From JAICJR01 sp963848495 (GTDB taxonomy: Bacteria; Actinomycetota; Thermoleophilia; Solirubrobacterales; Thermoleophilaceae), in the NCBI GenBank assembly GCA_963848495.1, contig CAWKDV010000003.1, forward strand, positions 496,001 through 560,000: a stretch of 64,000 bases of DNA. Direction: 5' to 3'. This document shows, one piece after another, positions 23,368 through 32,485 of the stretch (position 1 is the first letter of the stretch; each line of letters starts with the position of its first letter). The translations under genes were made by a program, and so were the position numbers. Below the pieces are notes generated by a model. It made no database searches. It was not told where the DNA came from and saw only the letters and a list, made by a program, of their open reading frames with translations.

Positions 23368-24819
23368 CTAGCGGTTCTGCAGGACGTCGAGCGCCGGATA
23401 CTCCGGACGGCCGAGTGCGTGCTCCTGGAGATCGATCGCGGCCTGGGCGAGGGCCGCCTCGCGGCCGCGAGGCGCGATGAGCGATATGCCCACCGGGATG
23501 CCCTGGTCTGTGTGCTCGGGCACCGGCATGGCCGCCACCGGGAAGCCCGTCATGTCCCACAGCACGGTGAGCGCGATCAGCGGGTCGCCGGCGCCGCCGG
23601 CATGTCCCAGGTCGTAGCCGGGGCCTCGCTCGGGCGCGCCGATCGGCAGCGTCGGCTCGAGCACGAGGTCCACCCCGTTGTCCGCGAACCAGGACTCCCA
23701 GGTGGCCACCGCGTTCGCGCGCTTCGCCTGAGCGCCCATGTAGCGCTGGGCGTCGGTGAAGTTCCGGCTCGCGTCCACGAGCTCGAGGATCGCCGGCCGG
23801 TAGCTGTCCCTCTTCGCGTCGTGCTGGGCGTGGTAGGCCCAGACCTCGGGCAGCAGGATCCAGTCGAGGTCCTCCCACTCGAGCAGCCTCGGCGCCGCCT
23901 GCTCCACGATCCGCGCCCCAAGGCTCTCGCATGCCCTGGCGGCGGCTTCGAGGCCGCTGCCGGCCGGCTGCTCGGTGTTCGCCATCTGAGTGCGGTCGGT
24001 GAGGGCGATCGTCAGGCCCTCGAGCGGCCTGGCCCCCGGGCGCGCTTCGGTGCGGAGCCGCCCGAGCGGCTCGGGCGGCGGCTGGTGCGCGCTGGGCTCG
24101 GCCGGGCCCGCGGCGAGCGCGCTGAGGAGCGCGGCGCAGTCCGCGATGCTGCGCGCCATCGGCCCGGCGTGGTCGAGCGTGGGCGCCAGCGGCACCACGC
24201 CTTTGAGCGGGATGCGGCCGTGCGTGGGCTTGATCGTGCTGATCGCGCACAGCACGGCCGGTATGCGCAGGGAGCCGCAGGTGTCGCTCCCGAGCGCCGC
24301 CGGGGTCATGCGCGCGGCCAGCGCCGCGCCGGAGCCGCCGCTCGAGCCGCCGGCCGACAGCTCGAGACCCCACGGGTTGCCCACCTGGTCGGTGGTGCCT
24401 CCCGCGGCGAACTCGTGCGTGTGCGTGTGGCCGAGCAGAACCATGCCGTGGCGCTTCAGGCGCTCCCAGGCGGTGGAGTCCTCGGCGGCGACGTTGCCTT
24501 CGAGCACTCGGCTCGACGCGGTGAGCGGCAGGCCCTTCACTGCGTAGAGGTCCTTGAGGGCGATCGGCACGCCGTTCAGGAGCGGCGCGTCCTCCCCGCG
24601 CCGCGAGTCCGCCTCGCGCGCCTGCGCCAGCGCCTCGTCCGGGTAGAGCCGAGCCCAGGCGTTGATCGCGCCGGGCGCGCCGTGGAAGCTGGGCTCGCCG
24701 CCGTTGCGCTCGCCGATCCTCTGCAGGCATGCCTCGGTGAGCTCGACCGCGGAGAGCTCACCGGCCCTGAGGCTGGCCGCCGCTTCGAGGACGCCGAGGT
24801 CGGCCGGGTGCGAGTCCAC
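23368..24819 (-). CDS. amidase-signature family hydrolase
   Basis: A 483-residue amidase with the full Ser-cisSer-Lys machinery: lysine in GVPIALKDLYAVKG (near residue 89), the glycine/serine stretch ELSAGGSSGGSGAALAA, and the nucleophile region GSDTCGSLRIPA. It hydrolyses a carboxamide to acid and ammonia in the cytoplasm. It lies between the FkbM and aldo/keto reductase genes on the same strand with small gaps (48 bp and 9 bp). An amide-bearing substrate is plausible given the Liv-type importer, some of which take up amides and urea. The substrate is not determinable from sequence. Confidence 0.9.
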   Translation of the reverse strand: MDSHPADLGVLEAAASLRAGELSAVELTEACLQRIGERNGGEPSFHGAPGAINAWARLYPDEALAQAREADSRRGEDAPLLNGVPIALKDLYAVKGLPLTASSRVLEGNVAAEDSTAWERLKRHGMVLLGHTHTHEFAAGGTTDQVGNPWGLELSAGGSSGGSGAALAARMTPAALGSDTCGSLRIPAVLCAISTIKPTHGRIPLKGVVPLAPTLDHAGPMARSIADCAALLSALAAGPAEPSAHQPPPEPLGRLRTEARPGARPLEGLTIALTDRTQMANTEQPAGSGLEAAARACESLGARIVEQAAPRLLEWEDLDWILLPEVWAYHAQHDAKRDSYRPAILELVDASRNFTDAQRYMGAQAKRANAVATWESWFADNGVDLVLEPTLPIGAPERGPGYDLGHAGGAGDPLIALTVLWDMTGFPVAAMPVPEHTDQGIPVGISLIAPRGREAALAQAAIDLQEHALGRPEYPALDVLQNR

Positions 24820-24828
24820 GCGCGGAAC

Positions 24829-25749
24829 CTATCCGAGAGCCTTGACGCGCCCGGCCGTTTCCTCGTCCACGTCGAGGGCCGTCACGTCGTCGTCGACCTG
24901 CTCCGGCCTGGTGGCGCCGAACAGCACGCTCGCCACCCTCGGGTTGGCAAGCGCGAACGCGATCGCCAGCGCCGCCGGGCTGCGTCCGGTCTCCGCCGCA
25001 AGCGCGCGGACCCTGCGGCCGATCTCGAGCGCCGGCGCGAGGTCGGCGCCCTCCAGCTCATCCCGCCAGCGCCCGCCCTCCCCCGCGTCGTACTTGCCGG
25101 TGAGCACCCCGCCGAGCAGCGAGTAGGAGGCCACCACACCGGCGCCCGAGGCCTCGAGCGCCGTGGTCATCTCCGTGCTCTCCACCCAGTCGGTCTTCAC
25201 GAGGCTGTACGGCAGCTGGGCGGCGCAGGGCTGCTGCACGCCCTGCTCGTGCGCCGCCTTGGAGGCCTCCAGGAACGGCTCGGCGTCCCAGTTCACGATC
25301 GCCCAGGCGCGCGCCTTCCCGGCCGTGATCAGCTCGCCCACCTGGCGCACCAGCTCGTCGATCGCGAGGCCCTCCGGCGGCGGGTTGGCGTAGATCACGT
25401 CGATGTAGTCGAAGCGCATGCGGCTCAGGGAGCCGTCGATCTCCTGCATCGCGTTCTCGCCCGGCCAGAACTCCCACCAGAGCTTGTTGCAGACCACGGT
25501 GTCCTCGCGGTCCCACCCCGCCTCCCGGAACAGCTCGCCGAAGAGGATCTCGGAGTAGCCCGTGGGGATCGGTGCGGTGCCGGTCTCGTCGTTGTAGCGG
25601 GCGTCGTCGAGGAAGTTGATGCCCCGCTCGCGGGCCCGTCTCATCACCGCCACGCCCTGCTCCTTCGGGATGCGCTCGAAGGTGCGCCAGGAGCCGAGAG
25701 CGAGGCGGGACACGTTCAGATGTGACGAGCCGAGCCGGCGCCTCTCCAT
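24829..25749 (-). CDS. aldo/keto reductase-family protein
   Basis: A 306-residue TIM-barrel AKR. The tetrad Asp is in NFLDDARY with Tyr close by, and the Lys in VVCNKLWWEF. The usual catalytic His (yxxHxPd) is replaced by Asn in YIDVIYANPPPEGL, as in Kv-beta-like AKRs. NADPH-binding elements are present in VLFGATRPEQVDDD. It reduces an aldehyde or ketone, possibly with altered chemistry due to the His-to-Asn change. The ATG at 25749 gives the standard MERRRLGSSHLNVSRL start; longer frames cross the divergent promoter with the gntR gene at 25848. It is 9 bp upstream of the amidase start. Confidence 0.87.
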   Translation of the reverse strand: MERRRLGSSHLNVSRLALGSWRTFERIPKEQGVAVMRRARERGINFLDDARYNDETGTAPIPTGYSEILFGELFREAGWDREDTVVCNKLWWEFWPGENAMQEIDGSLSRMRFDYIDVIYANPPPEGLAIDELVRQVGELITAGKARAWAIVNWDAEPFLEASKAAHEQGVQQPCAAQLPYSLVKTDWVESTEMTTALEASGAGVVASYSLLGGVLTGKYDAGEGGRWRDELEGADLAPALEIGRRVRALAAETGRSPAALAIAFALANPRVASVLFGATRPEQVDDDVTALDVDEETAGRVKALG

Positions 25750-25847
25750 GCGCGCGGCATTATGCCGGGAAATGTCCGCTTGGCGACAGCCCGCGCCGAA
25801 ATATCCAATCCACCGCTTTGGTCGAGTTCTTATACTGCGCTCGTTCG

Positions 25848-26570
25848 ATGACCCCCGAACCATTCACACGCGACGGACAGAACGTGGCGCTCGTCCACGA
25901 GCGCCTGCGGGCCGCGATTCTCGGCGGCGACATATCACCGGGGCAGGCCACCTCCCAGATCATCCTGTCCCAGGAGTTCGGCGTCGGGCGCACGCCGCTG
26001 CGCGAGGCGCTGCGGATGCTGCAGCACGAGGGTCTCGTCGTCTCGGAGCCCAACCGCCGCGTGCGCGTCGCCGAGGTCTCGGTCGCCGACCTCGAGGAGC
26101 TCTACACGATGCGGATCTCCCTGGAGGCGGTGGCCACCCGCATCACCGTGCCCATGCTCACGGCCGAGGACCACGCCGAGATCGAGGGCCTGATGGCCCA
26201 GATGGACCACCTGGCCGATACCGGCTCGCCCAAGCTCTGCCCGACTCACCGCGCGTTCCACTGCCGCTTCGTGTCCGGCGCCGGCGAGCGGCCCACCGAG
26301 CTGATGTGCCAGCTCTTCGACCACGCCGAGCGCTACCGGCGCATCTACGAGGGCCGCGACGCGGATAAGTGGCAGACGCGCCGCCCGGAGCACCGGGCGA
26401 TCATCGACGCTGCGAAGGCCGGCGACGGCGATGCCACCGCCGACGCCCTCGCGCTCCACTACGTCCGCACGGCTCTGAGCGTCGCGTCGATCCTCGATGC
26501 CGACTACACGCTCGACCACCTGCGCACCACCGTCGCCGCAGTGGCGCCGGGTGCGCTGAGCGAGTTCTAG
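25848..26570 (+). CDS. GntR-family transcriptional regulator, FCD subfamily (second copy)
   Basis: A 240-residue FCD regulator. The winged-helix recognition segment QEFGVGRTPLREALRMLQ is at residues 43-62. The FCD domain carries its metal/ligand residues in HRAFHCRF and PEHRAIIDA. It is a different branch from the GntR at 11458 (low similarity outside the HTH). The ATG at 25848 is followed by a usual FCD lead-in. A TATACT -10-like box is at 25831-25836, only 12 bp before the start, so the mRNA may be leaderless or nearly so. It is divergent from the aldo/keto reductase and overlaps the end of the convergent FAH gene by 4 bp. Confidence 0.88.
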   Translation: MTPEPFTRDGQNVALVHERLRAAILGGDISPGQATSQIILSQEFGVGRTPLREALRMLQHEGLVVSEPNRRVRVAEVSVADLEELYTMRISLEAVATRITVPMLTAEDHAEIEGLMAQMDHLADTGSPKLCPTHRAFHCRFVSGAGERPTELMCQLFDHAERYRRIYEGRDADKWQTRRPEHRAIIDAAKAGDGDATADALALHYVRTALSVASILDADYTLDHLRTTVAAVAPGALSEF

Positions 26571-27268
26571 CTCCCCACCACCTGCCGCCAGCGGTCCGTG
26601 ACCGGCGCCTGGTCGTCCTTGACCACCCGGTTCCGCAGGGTGCCGATGCCCTCGATCTCGACCTCCACCGTGTCCCCGTCCTTGAGCCACAGCGGCGGCG
26701 TCCTCGCGGCCCCCACCCCGCCCGGCGTGCCAGTGCAGATCAGGTCGCCCGGCTGGAGCGCGGTCCAGGTCGAGATGAACTCGATCAGCGTCGGCACGTC
26801 GAAGATGAGCTGGCTCGTGCGCGCGTCCTGAACGACCTCGCCGTTCAGCCTCGTCTGGAGGTGCAGATCGGACGGGTCGAGCTCGTCCTTCGAGACGATC
26901 GCCGGCCCCACCGGCAGCGTGCCGTCGAAGTTCTTGCCGGTGGTCCACTGCTGGCCGCGGCGCTGCCAGTCGCGCACGCTCACGTCGTTGACGATCGTGT
27001 AGCCCGAAACGTGGTCGTAGGCGCCGGCCGCCGGCACGTTCCGGCCCGCCTTGGCGATCACCACCGCCAACTCGCCCTCGTAGTCGACCTTCTCCGAGAT
27101 CGCCGGCAGCCTGATGTCCTCGTCAGGCCCGATCACCGTGCTCGGCAGGCGCAGGAAGATCTCGGGCCAGGGCGATTCCTCGTTGCCCATCTCCCTGGCG
27201 TGATCGCGGTAGTTGCGGCCGACGCAGATGATGCGGCGCCATTCATGGGAGAGCCCTTGCGCGTTCAA
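26567..27268 (-). CDS. fumarylacetoacetate hydrolase family protein
   Basis: A 233-residue FAH-fold protein with the conserved ICVGRNYRDHAREMG start, metal-binding glutamates in VDYEGELAVVI, VNDVSVRDWQ, and the C-terminal PGDLICTGTPGGVG signature. The family includes fumarylpyruvate hydrolases, acylpyruvases and oxaloacetate decarboxylases acting on beta-diketo acids, usually late in aromatic catabolism. It is the last catabolic gene of this region. The stop overlaps the second gntR gene, and the start is 51 bp from the divergent unknown operon at 27320. Confidence 0.88.
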   Translation of the reverse strand: MNAQGLSHEWRRIICVGRNYRDHAREMGNEESPWPEIFLRLPSTVIGPDEDIRLPAISEKVDYEGELAVVIAKAGRNVPAAGAYDHVSGYTIVNDVSVRDWQRRGQQWTTGKNFDGTLPVGPAIVSKDELDPSDLHLQTRLNGEVVQDARTSQLIFDVPTLIEFISTWTALQPGDLICTGTPGGVGAARTPPLWLKDGDTVEVEIEGIGTLRNRVVKDDQAPVTDRWRQVVGS

Positions 27269-27319
27269 TTACCACCCCGTTAAAGTCGCTCGTAGCCCGG
27301 CCTCGACCCAGCACGTGAT

Positions 27320-28669
27320 ATGGGCGCTCGCACCATATCCCTCACCGGAGGCGATTACTCCGAGAAGCAAGCGGCGAACCTGAGGTACGCGCTCTTGAGC
27401 GTCTACTACGGGTCGCTGGGCCGGGAGCTGTCCACCCAGGGCGCTCCGGCGATGATGCTGCCGCTCCCCGTCCGCCCGCTGGACCTCCGCGCCGCCCTCA
27501 TCGAGATACGGGACACCTACCCCGCCTACTTCAGGGACGCGGTCTGGCGCGTCGTGCGCTCGGTCGTCCCGCCACAGCGCTACCCGGCCGCTCTCGCAGA
27601 CGTGCTCGCCTATGACGCGCCCCCGCTCAGCGAGCTGGATCGCCTGCGCCTCGAGTATCGAGGGGGTACCGGCGTCTTCGCCGAGGCGCTCAGGGCGAAG
27701 GCCGAGGGGCGAGCGACGGACGTCCCCGCCCTGGCCCCGCGGTTTGAGTCCGAGGCCGCCGGGCTGTCGAAGGCCACCACCCGCATCCTCGGCAAGAGCG
27801 CCTACGACTACGTGAGCAGCACCGACGCGGGCGGAGCGGCGCGCGCGGCCAAGCTTCGGGACGAGCTCAACATGAACCTAACGGGCGTCGCCGAGCAGCT
27901 CGCCGATGCCGGCGCGTTCCTCGACTGGTGGGAGCAGGGCAGCGGGGCGAAGGGGTCCCGGTCGTCTCCGTCCACGATGACCGTCTTTCCGGCGAGCAGC
28001 GTCGTCACCCAGGACGTGGACACGCTGGTGACGGAGATCACCGTCACGGCGCTGGTCCAGTGCGGCGACTTCGAGACGGTGCGGCGCTCGGTGGACCCGC
28101 AGTGCTGGGCGTGCGCGAGCGATGTGGTGATCCGCACGCGCTACGTCGACGACTGCTTCGGCCTGAAGCCGGCCCCGCCGGAGCGGCCGGCGCGGAGCGG
28201 GAGGAGGACCGAGGAGCCGCGGCTCCTCGAGGAGGACGTCACCGTCTCGTGGGGCCTCGACACCGAAAGCGTCGGCTCGTTCCACAACGTCCTGTGCATC
28301 GACAAGTACAGCGAACGGCGCGGCAAGTCGATCACCATCGAGTTCTCGCTCGCCCGGAGCATCGACAGCAGGATCATGTGGGACCAGCGCGGCGGCGGGA
28401 TCCTCGTCGACCAGGGCTTCATAAAGGTGCGCCACATCATCGATGACCGCTGGCGCGTCAGCAGCCGCAAGACGATCCTCTTCAGCGACCGGGCGCCGAA
28501 CACCGGCGGGGCGGGCTTTCTCGACTTCGGGCAGATGCTCAATTACCTGGCGCCCGCGGCGCTGACCTGGTGGCTCGAGAGCGAGCTCTACAGCGCCAGC
28601 AACGACATCTATTCGGATCCGGAGCGGATCAAGGCATGCGTGGCAAAGCAAACGAACGGGAGTGGGTGA
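27320..28669 (+). CDS. unrecognised 449-residue protein, first gene of a six-gene operon
   Basis: I do not recognise this family. No signal peptide or clear transmembrane segment is visible. Residues 1-200 are alpha-helical and Ala/Arg-rich (a DLRAALIEIRDTYPAYFRD segment near 50-68). Residues 215-430 look like an alternating beta region ending in a long C-terminal helix (MLNYLAPAALTWWLESELY). That part recalls helix-grip lipid-binding folds such as START/SRPBCC, but this is only a visual impression. Two cysteine pairs (QCG, QCWACASD) could bind metal. It is followed immediately by the next gene (stop 28669, start 28670), so co-expression is near certain. Confidence 0.7.
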   Translation: MGARTISLTGGDYSEKQAANLRYALLSVYYGSLGRELSTQGAPAMMLPLPVRPLDLRAALIEIRDTYPAYFRDAVWRVVRSVVPPQRYPAALADVLAYDAPPLSELDRLRLEYRGGTGVFAEALRAKAEGRATDVPALAPRFESEAAGLSKATTRILGKSAYDYVSSTDAGGAARAAKLRDELNMNLTGVAEQLADAGAFLDWWEQGSGAKGSRSSPSTMTVFPASSVVTQDVDTLVTEITVTALVQCGDFETVRRSVDPQCWACASDVVIRTRYVDDCFGLKPAPPERPARSGRRTEEPRLLEEDVTVSWGLDTESVGSFHNVLCIDKYSERRGKSITIEFSLARSIDSRIMWDQRGGGILVDQGFIKVRHIIDDRWRVSSRKTILFSDRAPNTGGAGFLDFGQMLNYLAPAALTWWLESELYSASNDIYSDPERIKACVAKQTNGSG

Positions 28670-29248
28670 ATGGCGGATCAGAACGACAACGACGCGGCGC
28701 CGCCCCTGGCGTGGGACCGCATCGGCCAGTTCTTCCAGGACCTGGCATACGTGGGACAGGAGATCTCCGACCGCAACACCAAGGTGTGGAACGGGGTCTC
28801 GCGCAACCTGCGCGGGGGCGAGTACACCGCCAACTCCATGACGAGCGACGCGGCACGGGCGATGACCGCCGCGATGCAGAACCTCGATGACCTGTGGCAA
28901 GTGCTCATCCGCCCCCCGGAGCGCGAGCTGGTCGCCACGGTGGTTCCCACGGTCTTCCTGAGGTTCATGAAGGTCCGCGGGAAGTGGAGCATGCAGGATC
29001 CCGTCTGGATCAGGACGCCGTTCCCCGACCGCAAGAACCTGCCGGCGGCGAGGGTCTATCTGGACGGCCCGGCGGCTGGTGTGAAGGCCCTGCAGGCGGG
29101 GATCCGCGTGACGCTCAAGGACAACCTCTACTGCGTCGAGGTCGCCAACCTGCGCGGGCTGGTCGGAGGCTTCTACGAGGGCGTGATCACGGCCGGCGAC
29201 CGCCTGCTCGCGAACCTCAGGGTCGTCGCCGAGGCCGCCTCCGAGTGA
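28670..29248 (+). CDS. unrecognised 192-residue protein, second gene of the operon
   Basis: A soluble protein of unknown family, starting with an acidic tail (ADQNDNDAAPP) and a WDRIGQFFQDLAYVGQEI helix. Later come a VVPTVFLRFMKVRGKW strand region and a glycine-rich C-terminal half (GPAAGVKALQAGIRVTL, LRGLVGGFYEGVITAG). There is no signal peptide. The ATG abuts the stop of the preceding gene. The stop overlaps the GTG of the cyclase gene (GTGA). It has the look of a small adaptor or structural component, which is inference from size and context only. Confidence 0.7.
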   Translation: MADQNDNDAAPPLAWDRIGQFFQDLAYVGQEISDRNTKVWNGVSRNLRGGEYTANSMTSDAARAMTAAMQNLDDLWQVLIRPPERELVATVVPTVFLRFMKVRGKWSMQDPVWIRTPFPDRKNLPAARVYLDGPAAGVKALQAGIRVTLKDNLYCVEVANLRGLVGGFYEGVITAGDRLLANLRVVAEAASE

Positions 29249-32200
29249 CCCCGCCGGAGTATCCGGGAGAGCAGCTGCGCGCCGAGCGCGTCGCGCAGCT
29301 GCTCGACGATGCGCGCCAGGCGCGCGATGCCGGCGACTGGGCGGGGATGAGGGCGCTGGCCACGGCTGCGCGCGCGCTCGACTCCGGCAACAGCGAGGCG
29401 GAGGCGCTGCTCGCGGCGGCGAGCGAGCTGCGCCAGATCTCGCTGCTGTTCTGCGACATGGTCGACTCGACCGCGATCGCCGAGACCCGCGAGCCCGAGG
29501 ACGTCAGCGCGATCATGCGCGGGTACCGGGACGCTTGCGCTCGGGTGGTCGAGCGCTTCGGCGGGTCGATCGAGGGTCACCGCGGCGACGGGATGTTCGT
29601 CCGCTTCGGCTATCCGGAGGTTCACCCCGACGATGCGCGCAGGGCGGTGCTGAGCGGCCTGGCGATGGTGGACGCCGTGCGGGAGGCCGGCAGGCGGCTG
29701 ATGGCCGAGCACGGCGTCGATCTCCAGTGCAGAGTGGCCGTTCACACCGATCTCGTCCTGATCGAGAACGGGGCCGTGATGGGCTCGGCGCCGAATCTGG
29801 CCGCACGCCTGCAGACGCTCGCCGAGCCCGACCGGGTCGTGATCAGCGACGCCACCCACGAGCTCGTGCAGGGTCACTTCGAGTGCGATTCGCTGGGGCT
29901 CGCCGAGCTCAAGGGAGTCTCCCGGCCGGTGGAGGTCTTCACGGTTCGCGGCGAGCGGGTGGGGCGCGCCCTCGAAGAGGAGAGCCGCCTCACGCCCTTC
30001 ATCGGCAGGCGCGGCGAGCGCGCGCACGTGGAGACCCTGTGGGAGGGCACCTGCGAGCGCGCCGCCGGCAACGGTGCCAACACCGCAAATGCGCTGCTCG
30101 TCAGCGGCACGGCGGGAGTCGGCAAGTCCCGGCTGATCCTCGAGCTCGTTCGCGAGCTCGGCATGGGCTGCACCGAGTGCCACTGCTCGAGCTATCACGA
30201 GACCACCAGCCTGCTTCCCTTCACCCGCCTCCTCGAGCGCGCCTGCGGCATCTTGCCCAGCGATGACGTCCCCGCGAGAGCCGTCAAGCTGCGCCGCCGG
30301 CTCGGCGACGGACCCGACCTGCCGTTCCTGGCGGCCGCCCTGCAGATCCCCGCCTCGGCGATCTCCCCGCCCCAGGAGGTGGATCCCGCGAAGCTCAGGG
30401 AGCTGGCGCTCTTCGAGGCCGCGCGGCTCGTTCACGATCACGTGGGCGACGGTCCCGGAATCCTCCTCGTCGACGACATCCACTGGGCGGACCCGTCGTC
30501 GCTCGACCTGATCACGCTGCTGCTCAGCCTCCCCTGGCCGGGGCTGCTCGTGGTGCTCACCGCACGCGACGACTTCGAGCCGCCATGGCCCGAAGCGATG
30601 GTCGAGCGCCTCCGGCTCGAGCCCCTCAGTGCCGGGGAGCTCCGTGAGATGGCCGGATCGATCCCGGAGAGCTCGCACCTCTCCACCGCTCGCTGCAGGG
30701 AGCTGATCGACCGCAGCGACGGAGTCCCGCTCTTCCTCGAGGAGCTCATCCGCACGGGCGCGGCGATCGACCAGGGTCGCGCGCTGCACCGCTCGATCGA
30801 GCAGGCCGACTATGCGATCCCGCCCGCGCTGCGGGATCCGCTGCTCGCCCGGCTGGCCGCACCCGGCGTCGAGCCGGGGTTGGTCCAGACCGCCGCGACG
30901 ATCGGCAGGGAGATGGATCGGGAGTTCCTGAGGCAGGTCAGCGGCCTGCCCGATGAGCTGTTCGCGCAGCGACTCGATGCGATGGTCGACGCCGGGCTCA
31001 TCGATCGCTCGGGCAGTCGTGGAATCCGGTTCCGCCACGAGCTGATCCGGGAGGTCGCGTACGAGACGCAGCCGCGCTCCGCACGCAGGGACCGTCACAG
31101 CCAGGTCGCGGATCATCTGCTCCGCGAGGGCGAGGGCGCCCACTTCGGGGACGCCGGCCAGGCGGCCTTCCACCTCGAGCGGGCGCGGCGGCACAAGGAG
31201 GCCATCCACGCGCACGTGGCCGAGGCCCAGGCGGCGCAGCAGCTCGGCGCGCACATCGAGGCCACCACCCGCCTGACGCACGCCCTCATGCTGACGATGC
31301 ACCTGTCGGAGGGAGCCGAGCGCCTGAAGACCGAGCTGCTCGTCCGGCAGCTGCGGAGCTTCAGCGCAATGATGGCCGGCGGCTACGCCGCTCCCGAGTC
31401 GGCCGAGGATCACCGCCGCTGCGTCGAGATCTGCGAGGAGCTCGGCCTCGGCCCGGAGCTCATTCCCAGCCTGATCCGCAGCTGGTCGTACTACGCCTTC
31501 CGCGGGGATCTCGACGCCGCCGACCGCGTCACGGACGCCATGGAGCGCGGGTTCCCAAGCGATCGCGTGGACTTTCCGCTCGCGTACGTCGGCCGCGGCC
31601 TGACCGACTTCTTCCGCGGCCGTTTCGTCTCGGCGCGCGGCCTGATGGAGGCGTTCATCGCGCACCCGTGGGGCCATACCACCGGGACGCCGCCGGAGGA
31701 GACCTGGCAGCTCCCGAACGACCCGCTCGCCTCGGTCACCGTCCATCTCGTGCCGATCCTCTGGATCCGGGGCGAGCGGGAGGCCGCGAACGAGATGGCC
31801 GAGCGGGCGCTGGCGCGCGCCGAGGGGCTTCGATTCCCGCACGGCCCCTTCAGCCTGGCCTACGTGCACAGCCTGCTGGCGATGACGCGGCGGCTCGCGG
31901 GAGACCATGCCGCGGCGGGCCGGCACGGGCGGATCATGGTCCAGATCGGCGAGCGGCACGGCTTCGCCCTCTGGCGGCTGGCGGGCCTGATCCAGGACGG
32001 GCTGACCTCGCTTCACCGGGGCGACGAGCACGCACTCGACCAGGCGGTGGCCAACGTGTCCGCGTGGCGGCACGTGCTCGTCGCCGACGTCTGGTCCCCC
32101 TACTGGCTCACCGAGCTGGCCGCCGGGCAGCGCGCCATCGGCCGCCTGGGAGACGCCCAGAAGTCGCTGCACGAGGCGCTCGTCGTGGCAGCCACCACGG

Positions 32201-32475
32201 GCAGCGAGTTCTACTCGTCCGAGACGCTGCGCATGCAGGGCGAGCTGCGGGTTGAGCTCGGTCAGCCGGAGGGGCCGGCCGACCTGCAGGCCGCGCTCGA
32301 TCTGGCGCGGGCTCAGGAGGCGCCGCTCTTCGAGCTGCGCGCGGCCATGGCGCTCGCGCGAGCCAGCAGCGGCTCGCCCGCCGCGCGCGACGCGCTCGAA
32401 AAGGCGATCGGACGCTTCTCCAAGGACGCCCAACCACAGGAGCTCGACGAGGCGCGCTCGCTGGCCGCGCTCTGA
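29245..32475 (+). CDS. class III nucleotide cyclase - AAA ATPase - TPR signalling protein
   Basis: A 1076-residue protein. Residues about 60-245 form a class III adenylate/guanylate cyclase domain: LLFCDMVDST with the metal aspartates, then GHRGDGMFVRFG, then RVAVHTD and GSAPNLAARLQ. Residues about 255-620 are an AAA/STAND-type ATPase with Walker A GTAGVGKSR (near 288), Walker B LLVDDIHWAD (near 406) and a MalT-like helical region. The C-terminal ~450 residues are helical repeats (TPR-like). Such proteins sense a ligand through the repeats and couple ATPase state to cyclase or transcription output. No LuxR HTH is present. The GTG start overlaps the previous stop. A cAMP-binding Crp/Fnr regulator sits at the end of the same locus. 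Confidence 0.88.
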   Translation: MTPPEYPGEQLRAERVAQLLDDARQARDAGDWAGMRALATAARALDSGNSEAEALLAAASELRQISLLFCDMVDSTAIAETREPEDVSAIMRGYRDACARVVERFGGSIEGHRGDGMFVRFGYPEVHPDDARRAVLSGLAMVDAVREAGRRLMAEHGVDLQCRVAVHTDLVLIENGAVMGSAPNLAARLQTLAEPDRVVISDATHELVQGHFECDSLGLAELKGVSRPVEVFTVRGERVGRALEEESRLTPFIGRRGERAHVETLWEGTCERAAGNGANTANALLVSGTAGVGKSRLILELVRELGMGCTECHCSSYHETTSLLPFTRLLERACGILPSDDVPARAVKLRRRLGDGPDLPFLAAALQIPASAISPPQEVDPAKLRELALFEAARLVHDHVGDGPGILLVDDIHWADPSSLDLITLLLSLPWPGLLVVLTARDDFEPPWPEAMVERLRLEPLSAGELREMAGSIPESSHLSTARCRELIDRSDGVPLFLEELIRTGAAIDQGRALHRSIEQADYAIPPALRDPLLARLAAPGVEPGLVQTAATIGREMDREFLRQVSGLPDELFAQRLDAMVDAGLIDRSGSRGIRFRHELIREVAYETQPRSARRDRHSQVADHLLREGEGAHFGDAGQAAFHLERARRHKEAIHAHVAEAQAAQQLGAHIEATTRLTHALMLTMHLSEGAERLKTELLVRQLRSFSAMMAGGYAAPESAEDHRRCVEICEELGLGPELIPSLIRSWSYYAFRGDLDAADRVTDAMERGFPSDRVDFPLAYVGRGLTDFFRGRFVSARGLMEAFIAHPWGHTTGTPPEETWQLPNDPLASVTVHLVPILWIRGEREAANEMAERALARAEGLRFPHGPFSLAYVHSLLAMTRRLAGDHAAAGRHGRIMVQIGERHGFALWRLAGLIQDGLTSLHRGDEHALDQAVANVSAWRHVLVADVWSPYWLTELAAGQRAIGRLGDAQKSLHEALVVAATTGSEFYSSETLRMQGELRVELGQPEGPADLQAALDLARAQEAPLFELRAAMALARASSGSPAARDALEKAIGRFSKDAQPQELDEARSLAAL

Positions 32476-32485
32476 CCGGGACGCG

